From: Diadema setosum
Taxonomy: Eukaryota > Echinodermata > Echinoidea > Diadematoida > Diadematidae
Direction: 5' to 3'
Assembly: GCA_033980235.1 (NCBI GenBank)
Contig: CM067067.1
Coordinates: 35,271,700 to 35,335,699, forward strand
Length of the DNA: 64,000 nucleotides
A model generated the notes under the pieces. It was not told where the DNA came from and searched no databases. It worked only from the letters and a program-made list of their open reading frames with translations. Positions 42,776-54,800 of this stretch are shown piece after piece (position 1 is the stretch's first letter; every line of letters begins with the position of its first letter). The position numbers and the translations under genes were made by a program.

Positions 42776-45139
42776 GAATGTTCATGTTGAAGACATTTGC
42801 ATAAGCTTTTTCTTTTTAAATAAAAAAAAAAGAATATTTGTAATGTGTATATAATGTGTTGTTTTCATTTTGGTGTGAAGTTCTATGTACATTGTAGTGT
42901 GTATACATGTATTAAAGGTATAAGTAAGGTAATGTAAAGTTACCAAATGAGCAAACCAGTCTTACATGAACATTGTGAATTCAAAATACATACATGTGAA
43001 TCAAATGAACACATAAAAAACCTCACAGAAAGCAACTACAGTGTACTACGACAAATGGACGAGCAAATCCAGAAGTAGAGGCCTGGCAAGACTTATCATC
43101 ATCATCACTCGCATCACCCGACATGCCTCCACACTCAACGCCAGAAACAGCCAGAGACCAACATACCCCCTACTCCCCCACCCGCAATCTATCTCACAAT
43201 CTACATTAACCCCCCCCCCCCCCCCATGCGCACAAAAGTCACTCCTTAAACTGCTAGCCTACAGCAAAGTCAGTGGATAAAGGTCCAGGTTTTACACATA
43301 CGCTTAAACCTTATAGCAAATGAAGTCATCCGGACCATTGCATTTACCTTGTAAACATACCAAAACAAAAAAAAAAAATACACACACACAAAAAAGAGAG
43401 AGACGAGCTACGATGTAAATACAGAAACGGAAAATCATGACTGCCTAATTCACCTTGTTGAGTACATACCTCATATAAGCGAGCTTGTTATAATGGGGTT
43501 TCTATGTACATGTTTGTATCTCCCGACATAAACATACACATTTGGAGCCAATGCGTGTGTTGGTATGTACAGTGTTTGTAGCTCCATTTATTGGATGCAA
43601 CTCTTAACAGTGACAGAGACAGAGAAATGGTCACGGCTATCTTTTGTAGCATACGTCATGCATCATCAGCAGCAAGTCAGATGGAATATTAGCCAATTAT
43701 GTGTGGAAAGAAAATGGATACAATTCCCTTAGGTCATTGAGGATTAAGACATTTGCACTTGTGCATTTCATTTTTCCCCCCTGTGTAAACAACAACTGTC
43801 CTCTGTAAAGTCCACAAATAGACAAACAGGAATTAATTACAGTGTATGTCAACCTTGTCAAAGTTGAATCTATTTGGACTGAAGAAATAGCTTTGACTTT
43901 GAAAAAATTCGACTTATGAGGGATTAGGATCAATAGAATATAAAGAGGAGAGGACTTGAAAAGACCTTTGACTAAGGTGATTATTTGACTTGTGCAAATC
44001 AATATTACATTGTACAAAACATAAGGTACATCACTTATGTAAGGAAAAAGAAATACATGTAAATAACTAAATTAGAACTAATGAATAGTGATCTTTACAA
44101 TTTTCTTACCATTTAAATCATTTCTTTACCAGACTGACCGATATGTTTAAACTTCATGCGCATAACAACAACAAAGCTTGTCTGAAAGTTTGACCACCAC
44201 AGCTAAAACTTCTGAATGCAATCTGGATTTCATGTACTGGTACTGTGTGTAGTAAAATGTACCATCAGAAGGTGAATTGCATAGTTCGACGGGAGATCCT
44301 TATGGAAAGAAACATTGGTAAACCCTTTGGATGATGGCTGCCAGAAAACTTTAATCCTGAAAACCATAAATTCTGAACTCACTACCATGTGACGTCCCTG
44401 AAATGTGATTAGAAGAGATTGATAAAAATCTTGTCATTAAGTTGCAAAGGCATCTTCAACATTTTGTTACACTGTGCCTTTGTATACTGGAATTACTATT
44501 ATTATGCTAGTCACACAGGAGACAACCACGTACAAAAATATATATACATATATATATTTTCTTAGAAACCTTGCATACATACATGTATATGAACAGTGCT
44601 ACATGTGTGTAGTAAAACTAAAAAAAAGAAAAAAAGCCAAGGAAATCCTACACAGTTAGAAGATATATCTTATATGAAATTTTTCCACACAAATACATGT
44701 ATATACATGTAGGACATACAGGGCTTCATATGAATACTTTAAAAAAAATGTAGAAAGCGGATAAAGGTTTAGTTCAACCTTACATCAGGCAGTCACTTCT
44801 AGATAACAGAAAAGTGCTGACTAACCCAAAAGTTATGACCAATTTGATACGGTGAATCCACTGAAATGACACAACTCATTCAGGAACAGTATAAATATGT
44901 CTGTACAAAGGTATATGTTCTCTAAATGTATGTGGAAAATACATGCTAAAATAGACATTAACTGCGAGCTATATTCTATTAAATGAATCTGTCTGTACAA
45001 TACATCACTAAATTTGTGATGTATTTTTCTTTGACAGTACAGATTTTGATGTACTGTAATCAAAGAATATAGTTTGCTGTCTGCTTTTTACTTCAGGTAC
45101 CATAAATAATAAATGCCACAGAATGGATTACAGAGAACT
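42776..45139. other. Convergent intergenic region, NEMP to NCAPG2
   Basis: AT-rich, with a C run near 43211-43226, A-rich tracts and AT repeats near 44535-44560. No gene or element recognised; open frames are short. Confidence 0.5.
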
Positions 45140-45397
45140 CTGTAAAAGCGGAACTTACCGAAAAATCAATTGTTTTGTGCTCGGCCAGTAAGACAAATTT
45201 CACAACTTTATCATTTCTCATACGGTCAAGATAACTGAATGAGAACTTCAAACTGCTTACGTTGCCACGGCGGTTATGGGGTTTGGCAGCACATACCACG
45301 ATATTTAAAGGTAACTGGTCCGCAATATGCATTTGCATGTTTTTATTTTCACGCTAGTTTTGTGTCCCATGTTGTGTGAAAATGTCCACTTTTACAG
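45140..45397. mobile_element. CTGTAAAAGTGG-family MITE overlapping the NCAPG2 terminus
   Basis: Left end CTGTAAAAGCGGAACTTACC, right end GAAAATGTCCACTTTTACAG. The interior shares GTGCTCGGCCAGTAAGAC and TTTATTTTCACGCTAG with the copies at 31101 and 41929. It overlaps the last coding exon of NCAPG2 (45354-45513). Confidence 0.75.
45342..45347 (-). promoter_or_regulatory. Candidate polyadenylation signal of NCAPG2 (within MITE)
   Basis: AATAAA on the minus strand, only six bases after the NCAPG2 stop codon. It lies inside the MITE. If used it would give an extremely short 3' UTR; a downstream site is equally possible. Confidence 0.4.
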
Positions 45398-45513
45398 CAC
45401 TTAAGGAAGAAAATCCACTGATATTCGAGAGATATTGCTCTCTAGAGTCATGCCATCCACCAACTGCCTCAGAGATTTGCTTCTGCAGTTCTTGCATCTG
45501 GTCCATCATGAAC
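45354..45513 (-). CDS. NCAPG2: NCAPG2 last coding exon (C-terminus partly from a MITE)
   Basis: 160 nt: split Arg, FMMDQMQELQKQISEAVGG, WHDSREQYLSNISGF, then SSLSAVKVDIFTQHGTQN and TAG at 45356-45354. The start aligns with human RFLYESSSRTLGELL, after which the human protein stops. The last ~14 residues and the stop lie in the MITE 45140-45397. Acceptor is GTTCAG. Confidence 0.85.
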
Positions 45514-45811
45514 CTGAACACAACAAAAAGAGAAGTACATGTCTGTGATGAGAGGGAAAGAAAACTAAAAAAAAAGAGTGAGTGAGGGGAGGGGGATGGG
45601 TGAGTGGGGTGAGGGGAGGGGAGGGGGAGGGGAGGGGAGGGGAGGAGGAGGGGAGGGGGAGGGGTGAGTGGGGTTAGGGGAGGGGAGGAGGAGGGGAGGG
45701 GGAGGGGTGAGTGGGGGTGAGGGGAGGGGAGGGGAGGGGGAGGGGGAGGGGAGGGGGAGGGGAGGAGGAGGGGTGAGTGGGGTGAGGGGAGGGGTGAGTG
45801 AGGGGAGGGGT

Positions 45812-45848
<37 letters not shown>

Positions 45849-48800
45849 AGGAAAACGCAGTATCTAACAATTTTGGCGATTTTCACTTTTTTTGCATAAA
45901 TATAGTCAGTGGGCAATCCTTCTTCATATGACATATTCAGATTTTTGAAAAAATGTTTGGAAAGCTACTTTTCCGTAACTGCCAAACGCAGTATCTACAC
46001 TTAACTTGCACTTTCCCCAAGGAAAAACGCAGTATCTACATGATGAATATTTCCCAAGGAAAAATGCAGTATCTACAAAGCTAGTCTTAATTACCAGACA
46101 CTGTTATTTATATATGTGAATACTTTGCCGGTTGTTCTGTAATTTGAACGTAAATTACGTTCTTTAGATATACTTGCTCAATAATAAAACGTAATGTTCA
46201 AAATATCTAAGCGAAACAATACTGATTAGTAAATATTTTGATGAGATCGTGATCCTAATATAAAACACAGTGTGTGATTAAGACTAACCAAACAATACAG
46301 CACAACACTGACAGCTTGCAGCTAGCTGCACTGAGCATGCAGTCAGCACAGGGCCGGCCGGCTAGTCAGCATACAGTGTGAGTGTGTACTTGGATTAAAA
46401 CAAAATGTTGTCGCGGGGAAAATTACTCGTGAGCCTGGCCCTCAAGAAAATTTATCTGCAGATAATGAGTAAGTTATTCAAAACTATTTCAATATTGAAA
46501 GAATAAAGCTGATCGTTTGTCACACGAAGCGAGGTAAACACAAATGCATGTTTGTCACACGAAGCGAGGTAGAGTTCTAACACAAATGCATGTTTACCTC
46601 GCTTTGTGTGATTAACGATCAGCTTTTCTTTCATATTCTACAGTGTACCTTGATGATGAACATCTTCCGTACTATTTCAATATTAACTTGTTGTGAAGTA
46701 ACTTTGATAGGCCTAGACCCTTGTAAAAATTCCTCAGGCCTCCAAATCTGAAAGTTTCGTCGAAAGGCAATAGATCTATTCGTGTTGTATCGGATAAACG
46801 TCGCGTTATACTAACATGTTAGACCCTATATTTAGATCTAAGTCCAAGTCTAAGACTTGTCTAGACAGTAACGTTTGAGTCTTCCGTTTCTTTTCTAACG
46901 TTAGACTTAACGTTAATCAGAACGTTCACGGTCCGTATTCCAAAAGTCCTAAAGAAAGATGTAGTGTAGGACTAGAGTAGACCTACTCTAGGGCAGGCCT
47001 GTTTATAAACTAAGAAAGAAGTCTAAGACTAAAACTTATCCACTTAGAATCCTATTCCTAAGTCTAGTGAAGTGTCAATGTTCAATTATCTACTTCATAC
47101 CATACTGTCTTAAAATTACATAGATCTAAACAGCAATCTAGTTGAAAATAGATTATGTGAAAAATAGGTAGGCTACCAATGGTAAATGGACAAAATAGAG
47201 ACAGTTAAGAATAAGTTGTATTTTAATTCTTATCGGATCTAGACAGTGTCTAGACCCTAGTGTCTGAGTAGTGAGACTGGGTTGCGTAAAATGCATGCAT
47301 GATTCAATGCTGCATGCTACAACTTACAAGTAAAAAAGTTACATTACAAATTTACATGACATAACAAACTTAGGTTCAATCCAGAAGGAATAGGCCTAGA
47401 GAGGGATGTCACTTCGATCTAGACCTGTTCTAGATTTATTTTTTTTTTTCTAATTAAAGAGTCCTGTCTCATGTAGGGCTTAGACTAAACCTTCTGCAGT
47501 TCTAACGTTAGGCTATTTTTATTTTTCTGTGAGTATCGTGCATAGCCTGAGGCTGTAGACTCGTGTAGCCTGCTACGTAGCCAGCCTAGAATAAACGATA
47601 TAAAAACTAGACCTAGTCTAGATCGATCTAGGTCCAGACATCCGATTTAGATTTATTTTGGTCTAGACAGCCTGTAGCCTAGACTGTACAGATCTAGATC
47701 TAGTATCCTAACACGGTTAGATGCTAGTTAGCGGCTAGGCCATGTAGCATCACATTACAGCCCTGGCAAGCTTCATATTAAACGCGTGAACGTTACAGCA
47801 AGATCGGTCTGGGAATGTAAGCAAAACGTTCCAAGAACGATCTGTTATTTGTTAATGCTATGGTTATGAAGCCTGCTCTTTAATCAGGGCATAAATGGGG
47901 GATGGAGGATGCATCCCCCAGGGCCAGAGGTTGAGGATGGTGCATCATGAATACTTGTACAATGATGTATGTATGCATACATAATTATGGCAGAAGATTA
48001 ATCCAAGTCATTCCGCTGTAGATACTGCGTTTTTCCTTGGGGAAATCAGTCAATTGCATGGGGTTTCCCCAAAGTATCTACATTTTCACTAATAACTTAA
48101 AAACAAAACAAAAACACAAAATGATATTTTCCAGGAAAATTGGTAGCTAGATAGACTAAAATTCCACAATGAAGGAATTTTTCAAAAGAGTATATTTTCC
48201 AGGGGCTTTGGCAAAAACATAAAATGGTGAATATCTCGGTTGTTGAGAAATGGAGCTGGATGTAGATACTGCGTTTTTCCTTGGGGGGGGGGGGGCGGGG
48301 GGTGATTGAGGGGGAGGGGTGAATGGGGTGAGGGGAGGAGGAGGGGTGAGTGTAGGATGGGAAGAGATTGGGGTGAACTTTCGGATCAAATGATCTTTCC
48401 CTGTCAGTTGAAAGAAAATTAATTTCTCTTGTACTGCAAAGTCCATGTTTAAATTTGGAACCTCATTTCATTGGTAAATCCATGATCATCGTTTATGACT
48501 TTCAAAGCAGGAAAAGGGGAAAAGGAGAGAAAGTGTTTCTTAACCCTATTCTAACTGGGGGGGGGGGGGGGGGTCAAATTGACCCCCCCTTGACGTTTCG
48601 CGCCACGATTCCGCAAAGCGCAAAGATTTTGCCACGTCGTTTCACAACTTTTTTCATTGAAGTCTTCCGCATATTTTGAGACCAAATTTGCGACGTCCGG
48701 GTACACTGTTCTGAAGTTAGGTAATGTTATGCATATGCATGTCAACCCGAAAACAGCTCAAATTCATGATATCGTGTGCAAATTGAATGCAAATTGTGTT

Positions 48801-51800
48801 TTTTGGTTAAATTGATATGAATTACATTATTTCAACTTTTAACCATTGAAATTAATCAATTCTAGTGTAGATAAGCCTGAAAAAGTGCCTACAACAAATT
48901 TTGGCAAAAAAAACAATAGAAATCAACAGGTCGAAAAAACAATAGAAATCAACAGGTCGAAAAAACAATAAAATACATAAGAAATTAACAAAACAATAAA
49001 AAACAAAAGAAATTGATTTTGATTGTGCTATTTTTTTACATGAAAATTGTTTGATATGTCTTGAGGAATTCTGACACAAAAATTTAGCAATACATCAGTC
49101 TTTTTAATGGAGTTATAGGTGAAAATATGATTTCATTCACAAATTTGCATAATTAATTTATTAAAAATAGAAAGGCAATATTTTTCTAATGTATGACCAT
49201 GTAATCTTGTAGTTGACATCCAGCTCTATCTTCGGGCAAAATTTCCCGGCGATCACGCGATCTGTGGCCGAGATCTGAAGGGGGGGGGGGGGGGGGGGGT
49301 CAAATTGACCCCCCCCCAGTAAAAACTTGGTCTCAAATAGCCCAGTTAGAATAGGGTTAAATGTGGTTGATAAGTAGCTTGTCTGAGCTCCATGGATGCC
49401 AACCTTTTAAATAGCACTGCGGAATTCTGAAGGCTGAAGCACCATATATTTGAAGGAAAAACAGTATTTTTCTTCTTCCTGCAATAGAAATGTGTATTAA
49501 TACCATTTAGGGAAGACAGCATTTCCCATGAAACCTGCAGTATTTTTGGCAAAAGGCAGTACAAAATACTGCGAAAAAATAAAGTAACAGTTGGCATCTC
49601 TAGAACCTCACGGGATGATGTTCTGATTACCTCTGCCTCCTACACAAATCAGGAAACATAATTATCTCCGCCAAGGCAGGTTATTTTTTCCACGGTGTTG
49701 GTTTGTCTATTTGTTTGTCTGTGTGCAAAATGACTCAAAAAGTTATGAACCAATTTGGATGAAACTTACAGGAGAAGTTGATTATGACACAAGGAACAGA
49801 TGATTAAATTTTGGTAGTGATCCAGGAATCTTTATGAATTTTTAAAGGATTTTTTTATCCTTCTGGCAAATGGGGTCAATGAACTTGGGAGTTCAATCTG
49901 CATGTATTTGATGTTTGCCTACGTGCACTACCGCACATGCTCTATATGGGCGTGGCGCCGTGCAGCTGGAAGCTGATTGAGTAAACAAAAGGCTTCTACA
50001 GTTGAACCTCTTGTATCCGGACAAGTCGGGACCGGGGCTCGTCCGGATAAGGGATTTGGCCGGATAAGGGAGACTCAATGCTTTATACATGTACATATAC
50101 ATACACATGATATGTACAGTGTACTGATGTAGCCCATTGTAGTACCACATGTAGTAATGTGTATACTACAACCTTTTCATTGTTACACTCAGTAACAGAC
50201 CCCAAAATAGAGGTTCGTGTTTTAAGAATGAAATCATTTTCTTTTATAAATTCTTGGGATGATTTACCTAAATAATTATTAAGAAATGTATCAAGTATAG
50301 GTAATTCATGTGCGTTTGTGTAGAAGTTCTCAAGGAATTGGGAATCCCCCTTTCCTCCCGTAATTATTAAAAAAGATAAAAAAATCACGGCGAGATTGCG
50401 TCCGGATAATAGAGAGATCCGGATAAAGGGAGGCCGGATAATAGAGGTTCAACTGTATATTGAGAAATTGGGCGATTTTCAGCATGTGTGTATGGGTGGA
50501 AATGAGCTGCTTGGTGGAGGTCTGCACTCTCAGAGCACTTTTAATGAAAGACATCAATATGTACCTGTCCGGATTGTTGTAATTCTCCTCTCCCTCTCCA
50601 TCCTCTGCATCTCCCTTGACCGCTTGCTGGACCTTCTCCATCTGCTGCTGGACAGCGGTCAGACATTCCTTGATGCCGCATCCTGATGCCCCTTTCTTGT
50701 CCCGCGCCAGGGGTAGGAGAATGTGCAGGGCTGCCAGCAGGGCGGGGCGGGTCTGCATGGCCCCCACTGACACACAGTGCTCCAGCTCATACACAAATGA
50801 CCTGTGTAAAACACACACAGAGAAATGATATCAGTGAGGGAAAGATTCCTACCATCACAAACCTGCCTTAACAAGAGAAACCATTTTGAAGTACTGAAAA
50901 TGTGGGAAGAAATAGGACCTCTCTATAGAAAAAAACAAAACAAAACAAAACAAAACAGAACAGAACAGGGTATGATCCTATAATAAATGTAAAGTTTAAT
51001 TCTTGTGAATATTCTGTATTCTTTCCAAGTATGCTTAAAAAAGATGGCATATAAACTGGTTTAGGACAACTATCCCCTGCACAATTACCCCAGACCCCTC
51101 GCCTGACCCTAACCCTAATCCTAAGCCTGACCATAACCCATATTCTAACCCTAACCCTAATCCTAATCCTGAATCTTATCCTATCACTATTTAGCCATAG
51201 GGTATTTGTCCATGAGGGGAAATTGTCCTGATATGTATAAACAGCATAATATTTTGCCTTTAGTGAGATAAACCATTGTAACTAATAGAAAGTTTTACCT
51301 CTCACAGTCATAATAAATTTCTGTTGTTCAAAGGCATAGAAGAGTATGACCAATTGCACTGCAACGATCATGTGTGAAGAAGTCTCATTGAAAGTTTGCA
51401 TTTATGGCTACTTTTCCCTACTGTATTTTAAAAGTAAATTTACTTTAAAGGGGAAGGCTAGTAACTGATCAGTGGGAATCAGTGGAAATGCTGGGAGATG
51501 ATTGTTCCAATCCTTATGGGATTCATTCAAGAGTTCATTGTATATCTATTGTTGTGTGAAAATGATTTGCTTCAGAATGGTCTCATATTCAAGTAATGTG
51601 CAGATTAATGCTCCGTCACTGACCAGGGACGCTAACCTGGAAACATTAAACTGCACATTACTTGAATATGAGACCATTCTGAAGCAAATCATTTTCACAC
51701 AACAATAGATATACAATGAACTCTTGAATGAATCCCATAAGGATTGGAACAATCATCTCCCAGCATTTCCACTGATTCCCACTGATCAGTTACTAGCCTT

Positions 51801-54800
51801 CCCCTTTAAAAAGAGAATTAACAGCAGATTAGGATAAATTACCACCTTGTATGTCTGCGGCTGGAAAGCCATGCATCCTCCTTGTATGGCTCATGATTGA
51901 AACTCCAAAATGCTCACCTGAGGAGTTCCTTATTACTGCCAACCGTCCCAACGAGGAACCCAGTCAGGGTCGGGAGTTCTGCTGCACTCTCAGCCACATC
52001 GAGGGTGCCCTCCGACCGGACCACCGCATCCGTCATCTCGCCGACACAGGCCGCCATGCCGGTGGCCAGTGGGTCGTCATGGTGACCGTCTGAAGATTGG
52101 CTGGTCTGTCGCAGGATGTCTGAAATGGCTGGTCTGATGCTCGTCAAAGTCTGTTGGGAAGAAGAAAAGAGACGGGTTTGTTAAGCTAAAGACGTGAAAC
52201 ATCAGAGCAATTTATTTTCTTCCTGTCAGTGGTAGCTACAATAGTACCGCACAATGTGTATCGAATAGGAAGGGAAACCACAGGAAGCTAATCTAATGTC
52301 AAAATTCTGAATGGATGAATATTTATATTATTCTTCCTCTAAAACCGCTGGCCTCCTAAATATTCTCAGAACTTTTTTTTTTTTTCCATTGCTACATAGC
52401 TACCTGCTAAATACTGTTTTAGGGTTGTCTTTCCCTGGCAAGAATTTTTCCAAACCAGTATACCAACTGATTTTCAGGGCAAGACAGACCCATAGTTTGC
52501 CTATTATATGTTTGATTGAAAAAAAAATAATCATACTGAAATACTACACTCACATGAATTCTGAGCTGTCTCCTGGAAAACAAAGAATTTGTAAATTATG
52601 TCTTTGAAGTGCAGCACTAATGTTACAAGTTACACATCATGGAATGGGTAATGCAGTAGCTCTTTTACAACTACGAACTTCGCACGCAACATAAGCGATT
52701 TCAACTATCAAATGGTGATTTCTGAAAGCAGTGACAGTCAAACAATCACACATGCCTGTTGGAGCCGACTGGTGCTCCCATCTTCTTTGCCCGCTGTGTG
52801 TCTGAGAGCCTTGACAAACTTTGTGAAGAGGTCTGCCACCACTTCGTGCTGTCTGGCATCATGGAAGGAGCCCCTACGTCCCAGATGACACATGACCCTG
52901 GAAACGAGCGGGACAAAGTCCAGCACGGCATCTGCACGAAACAGAAATTTAACAGTTAACTGTAATTAGCTCTCCAGTGATAAGTCACCAAAATGAATAT
53001 AGCATTCAGAAAAAGGACAGCTACTCTGTTGATTTTGTATGGCACATCGTTCTTTCAAATGATCAACCCATGCAGTTTATAATTACTACAAACTCATCTC
53101 ATTCAAAATAAAACCAAGTTTTGACAGCGAGCCATATCTATGCTGCATTGTCTCAAGTTGTCAAGAGTGCAGCGAGGTGGCTCCGCTGGTAGCATATCTG
53201 CCTTTCAATTGAATGGCTCATGTTTGGGTGCGGGTTTGAATCCTAGTTAGTCTTGCTGAGCTATGTTCTGTGTTATTATGCCATATCCCCTAGCAGAGGC
53301 AAAACACTCTGTCCCTCAGAAAGTATATAAAATGGAGGTTACATGTGTGAGAAAGTCACAACCCACACTAGTGAAAAAAATCATTCTTCATTCATATATT
53401 GCAAAGAGCAGGGTGCATAACCTGCTGAAGTGGTATGTCCTAAGTATATACCCAATGGAAGAACAGCTAGTGCAGCTGAATATTGGCTATCCAGCCATCT
53501 TCTTGTCTTGTACAGGTAGAAAATGAACAAACAAACAGAATCTGAACAGCTATCAATAAATTTGATGGTTTGTTAATTTCATTCTCCATCCGACAAGATA
53601 GCTGGATAGCCCATATTCAGCTGCACCAGCTGGTTTTCTATGGGGTGCAGTTGTGAGTACTTGGGGTGGACCACTTGACGTGGTTATGCACCCTGTTCTT
53701 CACGACAAATGAATGAAGCAGAATCTTTTAACATGCATGGGTTGTGACGCAATCACAGATGGAACTTCCATTTTATGTCCTATCTGAGGAACAGAGTGTT
53801 TCATCTCTACATAAGGAGACTGGATGATAACACGTAACATTGCTCAGGAAGACTCAATGGGATCTGAACCTGTGCTAGAACACAAAGCCATTCGATAGCA
53901 AGTCATAAACGCTACACACTGAGCAACCTCGATGCCTGGGGTGGCTCACTGGTTGATTGATGCCATACCTGTCTTCAGCAGAAGGTGACAGAAGTCGGCC
54001 AGTCGAGACCGGAAGCCATCGGTGCCGAATCCAAGCATGACGACATCACTGCTCATCTTCAGGACAACCTGGAAAAAAATATTGGAAGAGATTTCTCACA
54101 TGATCTCCATACCTAATACTTTAAATTCCCCAAAGAAAATCCCATCTTTCAACTGAAGTTGAACAATTACAAAAAAAAAAAAGAAGAGGCAAATACACAA
54201 CCCCAAAAGCAGAGTGATTACATAACCCAAATCTATAAAGACAATTCTATGAAACACAGCAAATATACCAGGAATGTGACACATTATCAGTATGCAAAGA
54301 TTACTCACATATGACTGCTATGCGACTGACTATCGAATATCAGTCAACATGGAGTTACCGTATTCGCCGGCGTATAGGCCGCAGTATTTTTCAGAAAAAT
54401 AAAAGTGAAAAGTCGGGGTGCGGCCTATCTGGCGGCAAAACCAAAATTGGTCTCTGCAACCCGGCAAATCGGGAGTAAAAACTAACACATTTATGCATAT
54501 ATGGGACTACACAATAGGCAACCAAGGAGGCAACCATCCCCCGATAATCTCTGGCCGATGATATGAATACCGGTATATAAATCTTACAAGCAAAGCTGCA
54601 TTCCGTGTTTGTTCCTCATCAGTATGTCCTCTTTGTCTTTTCTATGAAATTTTGATGAGGCAAAAATAAAACTTAAGCTCAAAGCGTAGCGCTGTGCTAA
54701 TTAATAATGAGTAATAAAGTGTTTGTCAGAACCTGTCTATTACGTGATTACCTGTCTATTACAATGAACCTGTCTATGACCATGTACCGTAGTACCTGTC

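Noticed and set aside
45565..45934. Open frames rich in Pro/Ser, Gly/Glu or poly-Gly
   Set aside because: Translations of the GA minisatellite and C run; no domain, and low-complexity on all frames.
51502..51752. Two almost identical 68-codon open frames on opposite strands
   Set aside because: They are the two arms of a hairpin MITE read on each strand, not genes.
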